Shown piece by piece: positions 10,124-21,277 of a stretch of DNA of 64,000 nt. The first letter of the stretch is position 1. Every line of letters starts with the position of its first letter. The stretch lies in the NCBI GenBank assembly GCA_002104985.1, contig MCGO01000014.1, positions 496,001 to 560,000 on the forward strand, in the 5' to 3' direction. This stretch comes from Rhizoclosmatium globosum (Eukaryota; Chytridiomycota; Chytridiomycetes; Chytridiales; Chytriomycetaceae). The notes beneath the pieces are model-generated. The model saw only the letters and a list, made by a program, of their open reading frames with translations, did no database searches and was not told the DNA's origin. A program made the position numbers and the translations under genes.

Positions 10124-13100
10124 CAACTCAATTCAAAACCAGCGTTACTTCGTACAGCATACAACAACTTGCTCCGCAACGCCTCCCTCGTCTTGTATTC
10201 TGGTAACTTGAGCATATTCACACACGTTGACGCAGAAGCTGATCAAAATCCTGGGGTTAATTCACGGACAAACGAACCAAGTAGAAAAGAACAACTCACG
10301 TAACCGATCCTCACTCTCTCCGCTAGGCCTAATACAAAACCCAGGCTTCAATTCCCCAAATCCTAGCAACGGCGGTCGAGCACATGATGTGACAAACTTT
10401 ACGAGAAGGCGTCTGTCTTCTTCACTCACGTCCTCTGACTCAACGACATCCCAAAACAGCCGAATCGTAGGATGCAGTTCGTGGAAATCTCCGCCGTATG
10501 TGATGTTTCGCTTTAGATCTTCCAGATCGATGGGTGTTGTTGCGCCGCCGAGGAGCAGTTGGAGTTCGGATTGGTTGAATATTTTGAGCCATTTCGCGTT
10601 GATTAATGTGCTTTAAAAGAAAATACGATTAGGAGTCAGACACCACGCTTCAAACCAGAAATACATACTTCAACCCCTCAAAAAACGCGCGACAAGGTCT
10701 CCCAATCCTCACATTCAATTTATAATTCGCCATCCGATATATATACGCGATCCGATTCTCCTTCGTGACAGGAATCCCAGCACCGCCAGGAACAATCTCA
10801 ACAACCCTTCCCCCTTCCTCAACAGCCGTGAAATTCAACGCGAAGTCCCGTTCCACATCCCCCGTATACGTTTTGAGAAACATGAGACCGTTATACAACT
10901 CTACATCGAGAGTCCGCAAGTCGTCTAGGTACGACTGCCGGTTCAACCATTTACTCAAAAAGAAGCCCGCGAATTCAGCGTCAATCAATACGCCCTCATA
11001 CAACGCCTTTCCCAACACGCGGCCAAAGAACTCCATATACCGTAAATGCATTTTATCGTCAGAAAGTGGGGCCGGGTATATCAAGTGATCCGGTGTTGTT
11101 GTGAACAGGGGGACACGGCTCTCGCCAAACACTTCACGCAAGAGTTCACTTAGGAACTCTTTGAAGACGCCGCCGCCGTCGATACCTGCTTCGACTTCAC
11201 CGTCGAGGGCTGATACGAATGTGATTGCGATACGGTTTTTGAGGGCGGGGCCGAGTGGGGAGAGGGTTTTGTAAGCGTCTTCGAAGATATGGGATCGACG
11301 GATGGAGACACGTGCGCGGGGGCGGAGCCATTGGGCGTCATCGAGACCAGATGCGATGCGATCACCGTAGATCCAGGCGCGGAAGATTTTCGCACGTGTT
11401 TCGAAGGGGATTACGTATGGCATTTTAGTGAGGATTTGGTGGCGGGGAGAAGTGGAGGATACGAGTCTGACTTGGGTTGGGGTTGTGATTGTGCTGGGGT
11501 TTTCAATTGAGGGGTCGGCGATTGCGTTTTCAATGAAGGTTTGCATTTCTAGGTCAGAAATCATTTGCCAGTGGCCTTGCGGGCAGAAAGATCGGCGTGA
11601 GTCGCGGGCGTAGAGTTGGTCGAGAAGCATTGTGAATGTGTCCGTAATTTGAGATGTATACTTTGGAAGGATGGCAGTTGATGTGCGCGGTGTAAAATCT
11701 ACAGTGTTTGTCCAATACATATGGAACAGCACATTCTGCAAAGGTCTATGGTTAGAGAAGAACTCGAGCCATTTCAAAATGACACTCACCCGTAACACTC
11801 CAGAGAACTGCACAACATCTGCTAAGGTAACAGGGTCCCTCAACTCTTCAACCTCCTTATCACTCAAAATCTGTACCTCAAGCGCCAACACCTCAGCAAG
11901 CCCAACAACAAGCCACCACTCCTTTTCCAGACTGCGTTCACTCAACAACCCACCCCACCCACTTCTCACCTCCGATAAACCCCACAACCTCCCTTCCTTA
12001 AGGTTTTGCACAACTTTCGTGACCAACAAAGACTTTCTAAACCCAACAGCCCCCAACACACTTGACTTTTTTGTCGGCCAATGGTATACCAACAAAACCA
12101 AGAAGCGAAGCACATCATCCAACGCATCCACCTCACCTCCATCTAAACTAAACCGACACGCCCACTCCACAACTCTCTTCAAAAACCCAACATCCACCAA
12201 CATCCCCAATACACTCTTTGTCCCACCATCCAACGAATCCATCGACTCAAATCGACTCTTTTTAGTCGCCCCACCGTCTCCAACACTTTTCCTATCCACA
12301 TCCATCGCATCCCCACCGTCATCCTCATCCTCATCATCTTCATCATCCTCCAAATCATCCATCAAATCCGGATCCGACACCCGTGCAAAGTACCCCACAG
12401 GAAACGAATCCATCAACCCATAAATCATCATAAGTATCACATGTACAAGGTCACCTCCACCCCTCTTCACCAAAAGCGTATCCAAAAACCCAACAAGATT
12501 CGAAAGAACGTATGCACGTGCATGTGTATCTGAGAAGAGGGTTGTTGGATTTGAGGATGTGATGAAATCGAGGGTTTGGGCGAGAGGGAATGTAGTAAGG
12601 AAGTGTGGGAGGTAGTATGCAGGGCATTTTGAGGAGAGGGAGGGTGTGGATAGGAAGCGAGAGGTTTGGAGGAGTGTTGAGTGGAATGGTGGGACTAAGG
12701 AGAGGAGGGTTGTTGTTATTTTGAAGGGGGTTTCTGATGGGGAGGGTGTAGTTGTTATGAGGGTTTGGAGGGTGAGGATGATGTTTTTTGCGATGAGTGT
12801 TGATGGGAGGGATGAAGTTGAGAGTGTTGGGTCTTGGAGGACGGTTAGAACGAATGTGAGGAGGGTTCTGTGGTGTTCTGAGGTATCAGAGGTTTGAAAA
12901 GGAAGATACAAGAGGTTGACTCAACTCATTCGCAGCTTCGTCGGATGAATTAGCTGATTTGATGCATAGGATGAGAAGGTTTGGGAAGGTAACAATGAAC
13001 CACGCGTCTTGTTTGTTTATCGATTGAAGGATATCCTTGTTGTTTAAACATGCCACACAGTTTACTAGAGCATCCAAGTCATTCTTGTTTGTTGGTGGAT

Positions 13101-13451
13101 TGCAGAAGAACAGGAGGGATCGTGTATCAGCGTAGATACTTGAGGTAGTACTGGTAGTAGCCCTAGCACCAAAGGCCTCCCTCTCTTTCATCCTCCGATT
13201 TCCAACATCATTTCTCCCTCTTAAAAACGCCTGAATTCGAGCCGCCGAAGTTTCTCTTTTCTTTTCTTGTTCTCGGGCGAGTCTGTCTGCCTGCGCCTTT
13301 CTGAGCAGCGCCGCCTTGTCCACGGCTTTTGATGCGCCGCCGAGTGAGATCTGGTTTTGTGTTTTGTTTGGTATTTGGTATTTGTGTTTGTGGTTGAGGG
13401 TTGAGGGTGGTCACTCACGCCCTTCTTGGCTTTGAAGTCGCCTGTGAACAT
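10124..13451 (-). CDS. HUL5: HECT E3 ubiquitin ligase, UBE3C/HUL5 family
   Basis: This enzyme adds ubiquitin and extends chains on proteasome-bound substrates. The N-terminus, spliced across a GTGAGT intron, reads [11 protein letters not shown] then [20 protein letters not shown], the conserved start of UBE3C/HUL5. An IQ-like basic helix ([13 protein letters not shown]) follows. The middle is alpha-helical, with an acidic Asp/Glu run (about 12290-12370 on the plus strand). The HECT domain occupies the 3' third, from about 11400 down. The catalytic cysteine lies in [16 protein letters not shown], recovered by splicing an intron whose ends fall near 10240 and 10310, and the last residues are GFELS. 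Other introns lie near 10620-10670, 11740-11790 (in frame) and 12850-12890. Length and both ends match the family, so the gene looks complete. Confidence 0.9.
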
Positions 13452-13553
13452 GGTTGGTGGTGCTTTTGGATTCGTATTTGATTTGAAAGTGTTTATTTTG
13501 GATTTACTCAACATTCCTCATCATACTATTTTGTTCTACAACTCCCATTTTCT

Positions 13554-14552
13554 TTACACGGGAAGCTTCTTGCCTGATATCATGTCCACAACCTTTGGTT
13601 ACAATGTTAGTTGCTCCGTTTAGCCACAAAAAAGGAATACTAACCTTGCTCACTCCAGGTGTATTCAAGATAGGACCAATTATTGGTAGCTTCCGCATGA
13701 AACTGACTACAACTGGGAAAAAGTCGCTGAAGTTTGTTGTTAAAACGCTGTAAACAAGAGGTATCGTGAAGGATCCATTCCATTCCTCCCGGCCTCATTT
13801 CCTCCATTCGATCTCAATATAATTGTTTCAAGATTCGTCTTTCCTGAATTTGTTGATGCCTACTGTTGCTACCGATTCACCGCTTTACTATCGATTCCAT
13901 CTGCATCCCTGTCCACAACCTGCCAGCCTCCCTGTGCTTCTTCATGCACTGAAACTTTCATGACGAATCACTCGAATGTATCTTGATCCATCCCAAACCT
14001 CCACGTGCATCAACATCTGAAGTCATGAAACAACACCCCCGATCAGTCCTCCAGGTACAAGCACAAGCCCCTTCAAACAGCAATGCAAAACTCACCCAAA
14101 CAGATTCACAAACCCAAACACTTCCACACCCATTCCAACAACCGGCCACCTCACAAAGACCAACAAAATACCGCCAAAGAAACACAAAGTCCCTCTCAGT
14201 TTCTGCGGCCGAGCAAAGAAGGCATATGTCTTTTGGATACCAATAAGAAGAAAGAGACCGGCGAGGAACATGATCTAATTGTTGATGTTGAGTTACAAGT
14301 TCCAACCAGAGACGAAACACAGCACGTACATTTCCGATGGCAAGAAGTCCACTGTCAAAGAGCATCAATACACCCAAAAGCATAAAAAAGAGGCCAAAGA
14401 CTGTGAGACCGACGCCGATTTCTGGGTTGGGATTGTTGAGTTAGACTGCTGATTGAAAGAGAGAGTAGAAACAGGGGAGACAGGGAGCATGTTGCTGGTG
14501 ATAAGGTAATCAAATCGAGTAGGTACACACTCTGAGTATCACTGAGCCACAT
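13554..14552 (-). CDS. GOT1: GOT1-family vesicle transport protein
   Basis: A small four-helix membrane protein of ER-Golgi traffic. The first exon encodes MWLSDTQ, the hallmark start of Got1/GOT1B. After a splice come a GVGLTVFGLFFMLLGVLMLFDSGLLAIGN-like segment (key residues GVGL, FF, D.GLLAIGN), then MFLAGLFLLIG, then the RPQKLRGTLCFFGGI segment and a WP motif, and finally FPVVVSFMRKLPIIGPILNTPG. Most introns are short. The one before the last conserved exon, about 13735-14080, is about 350 nt, far longer than its neighbours, and its simplest donor/acceptor pairing does not keep the expected frame. A micro-exon or an insertion is possible. Identity is firm and the exact 3' gene model is not. 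Confidence 0.85.
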
Positions 14553-14704
14553 GGGTTAGACTTGGATTTGGGTTGGATAGAGTGTCAAAGGGATGAAACA
14601 AAAGATTTGGAGTAACAAAAATAATATATAGAACTCTTACATTCACTGCAATCCTTCCGCTTCCTCTTAGAGCAACCTCACTTCACATCAACAGGCACCC
14701 AAAC

Positions 14705-16251
14705 ATGGAAGAAGCCTTCTCACTCATAATTTCAAACTCCGCAACCACCCTCAAAACACACATTTCCACTGCAAAACCATCAACATTCACAACCCAAATC
14801 CGTGGCCATTCTCTCTTGTCACTCGCAATTGCCCTCAACCACAAAGAATGCATTAAAGTCCTTCTCGATCATCCGTTGGTTTCATCCACACTTCGAACGA
14901 AGGATGGATGGAGTCCGCTGCAGGAAGCGGCTAGTGTCGGTGATAGAGACGTTGTTGCGATGGTGTTGGTGCATTGGAGGAGGGAGATGGTTGGGTGGTG
15001 GGAGACACGTGGGTCGTTGTTGGTTGAGGCTCTTCATGAGGTGATTCCACTCTGATTTGTGGTGCATCGCGTGTGTGTATGCTAATTCTGTGGAAATAGT
15101 TGTCATTGCCAGACTTTTCTATGACGCTGAATTGGCGGTTTACGACGTGGCTGCCGTTTATTCAACCACTTTGTCCTTCTGACACAATCACGATACGGAA
15201 ACATGGTCGGAACGTAAGGATTGATTCTACGTTGGTTGGGTTTGAGAGTTTGAGTTGGGTTCGTGGGAATGTTTCAATTTTGTGTGTGGACGATGGGAAG
15301 AGGGTTGTACTTGTGGATCATGATCGACGGGTGGTGCAGCAAGTTGTTCCAAGGGTGAAGGAAGGAGAGGATGTCTTGACGGAGGAGGAGTTGCAGGAGG
15401 AAGTGAATATTCTGCTGAATACGCCTTTGGTTTCTCCTCCACATGTGGATATTTCAAAGGCGAAGGTTAGGAAAGTGCAGGATGGAGTTTTGTTCAAGAC
15501 GGATAGGGTTGAGACAGTGAATGGATTCGATGCAAGTGTATGGGTTATCGAAGGAATCTCGGTAGAAACTCGCACACGTGAAGAACACCTGCACGTACCC
15601 CCATACCCAACCCATCAACACCAATCAGACACATGGGCAACATCAACAGACACATCAAATACAAACCCCCTCGAAACCTCCAAACAATACAGACCCTCCT
15701 TAACCCCACCCGAACCCCACACATTCACCCCATCCCAATTCCACACCCCCTCCCTCCACCCAACCCTCCAAATCGGACGCCCACGCCTCCTAAAAACCAC
15801 CACAAGACAAATCCAAGCAACATTATGGATGCACGATCCAACACCCCCACCTCCACCTCCACCCCCATCTTCCTCCCTCTTCTCATGGATATCATCATCC
15901 CCTCCTCCACCTCCCCCGACCCTCCAAATCACAAACAAAACCCCACAGATAACACTCACATCCCTTGTACCCCTCCTCACGTGCCTCAACCTGTTTGGAG
16001 ACGTGCAGTCGACGAGGATTCGGGACTTTTTGGGGACGAGGATGCCGCCGGGGGTTCCTGTGCAGGTGGAGGTGCCTGTGATTGGGGCGGGTGGGGTTTC
16101 TGTGAATGTTGTTGTTTCGGTTGGGGAGGTGAAGGTTTTTGAAGGAGGGGAGGGTGAGGGAGTGGTTGAGGAGGGGGGTTTTGAGGTGCCGGGACGGAGG
16201 AGGGGGTATGTGAAGGGGGATGTTTTTGGTGGTGGTGCTGGAGTTAAATAA
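14705..16251 (+). CDS. ANKRD13-type ankyrin protein with GPCR-chaperone domain
   Basis: Two exons, with an intron at about 15045-15108. Residues 1-115 hold ankyrin-like repeats (GHSLLSLAIALNHKECIKVLL, GWSPLQEAASVGDRDVV). The rest is the ANKRD13/GPCR_chapero_1 domain: WRFTTWLPFIQPLCPSD, IRKHGRNVRIDSTLVGFESLSWVRG, and acidic TEEELQEEVN. It then has two Pro-rich tracts and a C-terminal conserved segment (LVPLLTCLNLFGDVQSTR, FLGTRMPPGVPVQVEVPV). In animals ANKRD13 proteins bind ubiquitinated membrane receptors and assist their sorting, and a trafficking role is inferred here. Everything from 15835 onward is duplicated at 34907, where it is broken. Confidence 0.85.
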
Positions 16252-17673
16252 ATATCGTGAACTGTGTGTGGTGACCTTGTTTATACTATTTTGTGTTTTG
16301 TCCCCTGAATATTGGCTAAATATTATATGGGCAAACGTGTTAGAACAACATAAGTCACCCTGATAATGAGGTAATTGAAAATCGATACGAAAAGACCTTC
16401 AAATCAGCTATATATCAAAGTCAAATGTCAAAACAGAGTTACAACACATTTTCCAATAATCATGCTCCCACTTTCGTAGAGAATCGGAAGACAAGGCTAA
16501 AGTTATTATTACATTACTGACTGTTGGTTCCCTGTTCTGAGAGATTCAGCGGCGCACATTGGAGATCACAATTCTCTATAGGTTTCGGAATTTGAGTGAC
16601 TACTTTGAACAGCACAAGCAAGTATTGTTCTGCATGCCATTGCAGGAGACTCAGAATGTTTCCGAACGATTGTCTTGATGGTGTGAAAGTTGGATTAATT
16701 TGCTTCCTGACAACGCTTACTATGTTTGGTGGGCAAATGGTTCACTGGTGGTTCATCCTTTACCTGTGCATGCATGAGGATCTGTACTCTTCTATCTAGA
16801 AAAGAGAGTATCATGACGTTTCACGTCATCTCAGCATTGGAAAGTGTGGAATCTGGGAGGGTTCAAGATGGCGGACGCTTAGGCCGGCAGCGGGACACTG
16901 ACGGATTCTCTGGTTATTATGAAAAAGCATGCGTCCAAGAACATGCTTGGTACGCCAATATAGTAAAAAATAATATACGGCGAATGGCCAGAATACGCAA
17001 TGTAGAAGAGTCCGTGTTACCGTGATTAATCCGGGAATAGGAACTGCGGCTTGAAGTTCTTATTTTTGGGTTTTGTTAAAGCATGTTCAGGCAGTTTTCA
17101 ACGGCAATGTCAATCGAAGATTGGCACTAAAATTTGGAATGTGCTCCGGTTCAAAGTAAGTGCGATGGCTTGGGTCCAGTTGTCGATGTGGATTTGTCCT
17201 CCTCGTCGTTGGTTATGCAGATCTCGTGAGTGCAGTAATGCGTTATGACTTTTGATTTTAACATGAAAATCACTATTTCCCCAGTTGTATTGTTTTCAGT
17301 CATTTAATAGCCAGGGGTCACTTTGCAAAATGAATCATAACCAAATATTAAAAAACGGTAATGAATTTCGTATAGGAGAATCCAAATTCACTCCAATTAA
17401 AACAAAGATGAGGTTGTGGATAGTTCCATGGTCTTGTAATTCAGCGGGACCAGAATTAAAGAAATCACCCTTCGTTTGAAAGGCGCTCAATAAATGTGAT
17501 TTGCCTTTGATGCTCTGGTCATCGTAAAATGAATCAAGCGTCTTTCTACAAATAAATCGTTAAGGTTGGTGGCGCAGATCACGCGACCAGTTGGTTGATC
17601 ACATGTTTGAGTTCGAACGCCAAGGCTTCTTAAGTTCACAACAAAACCTTGAAAAGAACCAAAGAAACACAAT

Positions 17674-18063
17674 ATGAAATCAGCAATCGTCCTTCTCGCC
17701 ATCGCATCACTCGGATTCTGCCAGGACTCAAGCGTGTCAGGCCTCAATGGGCGATGTGGCGGAAACCTCCTCAATCCAAACACGTGTGCTGCGGGCCTTG
17801 TCTGTGTGCGTCCCTTGAACATGCCTGATGTCGCTGGAACGTGTCAGTACTCTGTGGCGGGTGTCAGTGGAGCAACTGGTGCTACGGACACTCAAACTGT
17901 GGGTGCAACTGTGGTGGCAACTGCCTCTGCTACAGCTGCCACTACTTCGAATGCTGCTGCTACAGCCGCTTCCACTGCCCCTTCCACTACAAAGGTTGCT
18001 AGTTTTGGTACCAGCGCCACATTCTCTTTGGCAGCAGCTGCTATCACTTTCATCATGGCATAA
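17674..18063 (+). CDS. Small secreted Cys-containing protein, probable GPI anchor
   Basis: A single-exon gene of 129 codons. Signal peptide MKSAIVLLAIASLGFC is followed by a short cysteine module (GRCGGN...NTCAAGLVCVR...AGTCQY), four to five cysteines in about 35 residues. Then comes a Ser/Thr/Ala/Val-rich stalk of the kind that is O-glycosylated, and a hydrophobic C-terminus (FSLAAAAITFIMA) typical of GPI-attachment signals. Small cysteine modules of this shape occur in fungal wall and carbohydrate-binding proteins, but no family is assigned. A decayed copy lies at 36592-36966. Confidence 0.75.
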   Translation: MKSAIVLLAIASLGFCQDSSVSGLNGRCGGNLLNPNTCAAGLVCVRPLNMPDVAGTCQYSVAGVSGATGATDTQTVGATVVATASATAATTSNAAATAASTAPSTTKVASFGTSATFSLAAAAITFIMA

Positions 18064-18187
18064 AACAAACATCTCTATTTGCACTTCTCATTCTGATCTC
18101 GTTATAGTTTACAAACTCTTTCAATAAAATGACGGGATGCTTGTCTGTGAAGTGCCTATTTCCTTGTATTTACGTCTCTGTCACTGG

Positions 18188-18368
18188 ACTGACTTAAATC
18201 CCCAAAGGCTCTGTGGTCAAGAAAGGGTCAAACGTTCCTTGGTAATCATGTGCGCAATGCCTTATGAAGTGAAATGATTTTGGTTGACCAGAGGATTGTG
18301 TTATTGCTTTCCTATTGGCACTTTTCCCAAAACTTTTATTTGCTTTTTTAGTTAAATTGGTTAGATTG
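18188..18368 (+). repeat. Half-tRNA (SINE-like) repeat, degenerate copy
   Basis: The block runs from ACTGACTTAAATCCCC through TCAAGAAAGGGTCAAACG, CTTGGTAATCATG and TATTGCTTTCCTATTGGCAC to a decayed tRNA-Thr 5' end (GCTTTTTTAGTTAAATTGG). It corresponds to 37081-37280 through the segmental duplication. From 18369 to 18990 no gene is seen. Confidence 0.65.
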
Positions 18369-18991
18369 TGTTGAGGAGTGATGAGGGAAGGTGAATAATT
18401 ATAATACTCTAATCAAAAGGGGTTTTAATATTGTATTCTGAATCTTTACAACTATAGGTAACGTAGCGTTTTAGTACAGGCAGTGGCAACAAACTGCTGC
18501 TTCCCAATACTTCACACACTCGCTTTACCTTCATTGAAGTAATCGGGTCGATCCAATTCTAACACCAGATTCAGAACAATATTCTTTATGACCACAATCT
18601 GACACAATTCAAGTTTCTTCTCTCCATAACCGTGTTATGAATTTGAAAGAAGTTGGAACAAGAATATTGTCTCGTCGACGCTTAGGGTTTGCATTCCGGA
18701 GCATAGATGAGGGTGTAATTGACGCAAAGGTATACGATGGTTTCAAAAGGGTTCCAAGCATGAACGCCACTGCAACAAAATTATCCAACAAGGTGTGTCA
18801 GTTGAGAAATTCGCAAGTTGGAACTTTGACTGTCGTAAATTGGAGGCGAAGCTGAGGGTGTCAACCACACTCTGTTGGCGAGAAACTCATTTGAAAATTC
18901 CAGGTGTTCAGGGTCACGTTGGTTACAAAGCCCACGAGACCCATTTTGAGCGCATGATTTCCCAAGCAAACGCGCGCCACCAAGTGGACGG

Positions 18992-18998
18992 TATAAAA
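18992..18998 (+). promoter_or_regulatory. TATA box of the secreted protein gene at 19067
   Basis: TATAAAA lies 69 bases before the ATG, followed by a pyrimidine-rich stretch (CTTTCCTTCTCTCACTAC). This is a standard fungal core-promoter layout for a strongly expressed gene. Confidence 0.6.
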
Positions 18999-19066
18999 CC
19001 CGTGAAGTACTTTCCTTCTCTCACTACTACTCAGAATCAAAACATTCTAACCAAACTCACTTCCAA

Positions 19067-20227
19067 ATGCTCTTGTCCCTTGTCTTGACTGCTGCCACTC
19101 TCGTTGCTGCCGCTCCAACCAGCCAGCCTCTCCCACACAGCGTTTCTTGGCACTTGAAGAACGGTGTCAAGAAGCACGAAGCATTGAACCTCGCAGCTGC
19201 ATCCGCCCACTTGACAAACTATGGAGGACCTGTCATTTCAAATGGTATTCTTCTTGATTCCTCTTTATAACAAGTTTCACTGAGACGATTCCAAACAGTC
19301 GAAGTCCACCCAATCTTCTACGGTAACGCAAACTACCAGTCCGAAACCAACGCATTCTACGCTGGAGTTACTCAGTCTTCGTGGTACGATGTTATGGCTC
19401 AATACAACGTCTACCGCGGTTCCGCTGTTCCAGGATTCTCTGTCCCAGCCACTCTTTCCACCTTGGACGATGTCAACGACATCCAACCATTCCTCACCAA
19501 CTTGATCCAAACTGGACAAATCAAGCCAACTGCCAACACTTACTTCCCAATCCACTTTGCCCCAGGAATCAGCATCACTCAAGGCGGAGGTGCTTCTTGC
19601 TCCGTATTCTGTGCCTACCACGGAACCATTGACATTTCTTCGTTGAACGTTGGTATCAAGTACCTCTACTACGGTGTCATGCCAGACCAAGGAGGTTCCT
19701 GTGCCGGTGGATGTGGAAGCGACCCATCTGAAGTCAACAACATGTTCTCTGTCGCGTCCCACGAACTCGCTGAAGCTGCTACCGATGCCGCTGTTGGTGT
19801 CGCCACTACTACTGGATCGCCTCTTGCCTGGTACGACAACACCAATGGTGAGATTGGAGACATCTGTAACGCTCAGCAAGGAACTACTGTTGGTGGAGAC
19901 GGAGTTACTTATGTCGTTCAGACAATCTGGTCCAACTCTGCTAACTCTTGTGTGGCAAGTGGTCCAAAGCCTAAGACTACTACCACTGCTGTTGTTAAGA
20001 AGACTACCACCACTGCTGCTGTTGTCAAGACGACGACTGCCGCTGTCAAGACCACTACTGCCGCTACCACTTGTGCCCATAGCAAGTGTGTGACTGGTGT
20101 TGCTTTGAGATCCTCTTGTGACTCTTGTGTTGGTCAAATTATTGCTCAGGACAGCTACTGTGGTTCTACTTCTTGGGACAGTGTTTGTGTTGGAGAAGTC
20201 AAGTCCATCTGTGGAATCACTTGCTAA
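19067..20227 (+). CDS. Secreted protein with HELAEAATD motif and C-terminal Cys-rich module
   Basis: Two exons, with an intron at about 19245-19299. Signal peptide MLLSLVLTAATLVAAAP. The next region (YGGPVISNVEVHPIFYG...) resembles the start of EXORDIUM/phosphate-responsive and related extracellular proteins. SHELAEAATDA followed by AWYDNTNGEIGDIC is a motif seen in secreted proteins of bacteria and fungi that look like zinc peptidases, and catalysis is unproven. A Thr/Lys linker (about residues 285-325) leads to a C-terminal module with eight cysteines (CAHSKCVTG...CDSCVGQIIAQDSYC...WDSVCVGEV..IC), a recurrent chytrid and bacterial extracellular module. Probably an abundant secreted or wall protein. 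Part of its 3' end is duplicated at 20874. Confidence 0.8.
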
Positions 20228-20501
20228 ATTTAGCTAAAGGAAGTGCAAGTATAGTTTTGTAACTCTTGTGCTATACACTCTCTATGTTTTACAACTGTTC
20301 AAATATGATTTAGAATTAAAGGACGAGTATTCTTGCCTACTTAAAATTTATGTTCCTCTTCTTAGGAAAGAATTAGAACAGGATAAGTTTTGGAACGAAG
20401 AAGAATCATACATGATATAATTAAACGACCGAAACGTTCCGGTAATTCTCGTGCAGTTTTCAAGCTCCAATACAATAACACCAAGAATGTATAAACGAGC
20501 G

Positions 20502-20566
20502 TACTTTTTGCTCAACTGGTTAGGTCGTGTAAGCAACAGGCCACCAGTTTAAATCTGTGAAAGGCA
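20502..20566 (+). pseudogene. Decayed tRNA-Thr
   Basis: The sequence TTTTTGCTCAACTGGTTAGGTCG...AAGCAACAGGCCACCAGTTTAAATCTGTGAAAGGCA follows the tRNA-Thr(AGT) plan. It has lost part of the acceptor and anticodon stems and has a deletion around the anticodon. It is a relic and not expected to work. The spacer 20228-20501 holds no gene. Confidence 0.75.
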
Positions 20567-20686
20567 TGTTTTGCCCAAAATTTGGTAAAATCCGCCTTTT
20601 GTGCTGCATTCTTCACGAGGAGTAAAGGCGATTGGGTTATTGCGTCCGACTGCCCTTTACGAAATAAATTAGAAATAGTTCTAATA

Positions 20687-20871
20687 CCATAGCTTGTCTT
20701 TGTTGGAAAGTATTCGTGGATGGATGAGGAGCATAAACGCTGGTGAGAAAGCAACGATACCAACCACCTCATTAACATTATTCTGTTAAAAAATCAAACC
20801 AAACAATGGAAATTGTTTCAGACACAAAAGTTGCGAAACTTGGCGAGTTCCAGGTGTCTATTTCCATGTGT
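20687..20871 (+). repeat. Dispersed repeat, copy 2 (partner at 3056-3233)
   Basis: Starts ATAGCTTGTCTTTGTTGG and shares AATGGAAATTGTTTCAGAC and the flanking segments with 3056-3233 at about 80% by eye. It sits between the decayed tRNA and a duplicated gene fragment. Confidence 0.65.
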
Positions 20872-20873
20872 AC

Positions 20874-21007
20874 CACAGCAAGTGTGTAACTGGTGATCTG
20901 TGGAATCATTTGCTAAATTCAGAAAAGAACTGACGGTATAGCTTTGCACTATACGTTTCCTTTATATTTTATAACAAGGATTAGAATTAAAGATGAGGTA
21001 TTATTCA
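20874..21007 (+). pseudogene. Rearranged 3' fragment of the secreted protein gene at 19067
   Basis: GCAAGTGTGTAACTGGTG matches the gene at about 20083. It is joined directly to ATCTGTGGAATCATTTGCTAAATTCAG and the 3' flank (matching about 20209-20330), including CTATAC and TTAGAATTAAAG. About 110 bases of the Cys-rich module are deleted at the junction. It has no start codon and cannot encode the module. Confidence 0.75.
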
Positions 21008-21009
21008 GT

Positions 21010-21277
21010 GTCTTCTTATCTGAGTTGGTTACATCGCCTGCCTTACAATCCGTGAAGCGACTGTTTCCTGGTACATCTGTCTACACTGACTTTAATTCCA
21101 ACGCCTTGAAAGGCTCTCCGTATTCAAGAAAGGGACAAACGCTCCTTGGTAAATCATGTGTGCAATTCCTTGCAAAGCGTGAAGTGAAATGTTCTGATGA
21201 CTTTTCGTTGGATGCTTGTGATATTGCTTTCCTGTCGGCATTTTTTCCTCAACTTTCAGCTGCCTTCTTAGCAAATT
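21010..21277 (+). repeat. Half-tRNA (SINE-like) repeat
   Basis: Begins with a mutated tRNA-Thr 5' half (21010-21042, ending CGCCTGCC) and departs from the tRNA at the anticodon stem (TTACAATCCGTGAAGCGACTG). It continues to TATTGCTTTCCTGTCGGCA and the start of another tRNA 5' end (CTGCCTTCTTAGC). From the anticodon departure to GAAGTGAAATG it is almost identical to 37280-37430, so it spread or was converted recently. Confidence 0.75.

Larger units (their letters stand above)
15835..18368. repeat. Segmental duplication, copy 1 (intact genes)
   Basis: This ~2.5-kb segment spans the 3' half of ANKRD13, its downstream spacer, the small GPI-type secreted gene and a half-tRNA repeat. It recurs in the same order and orientation at 34907-37280. 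Divergence varies: the ANKRD13 tail is nearly identical, the 16300-17000 spacer is diverged with indels, and 17230-17670 (about 440 bases) is replaced by about 50 bases in copy 2. The gene-free part here (16252-17673) shows no other recognisable gene. Confidence 0.9.

Noticed and set aside
11671..12423. 250-codon plus-strand frame inside the HUL5 gene
   Set aside because: It is the antisense of conserved HECT ligase exons; composition (Ser/Thr/Pro/Asn) reflects codon complement, with no family match.
15615..15989. Glycine-rich minus-strand frame
   Set aside because: Antisense of the Pro-rich tract of ANKRD13; no start context or homolog.
17285..17479. 64-codon plus-strand frame in the spacer of duplication copy 1
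   Set aside because: Absent from copy 2, no recognisable motif, short; not enough support for a gene.
19277..20137. 286-codon minus-strand frame over the secreted protein gene
   Set aside because: Shadow of a biased-codon gene; Ser/Gly/Val-rich and without any domain, whereas the plus strand has a signal peptide and cysteine module.
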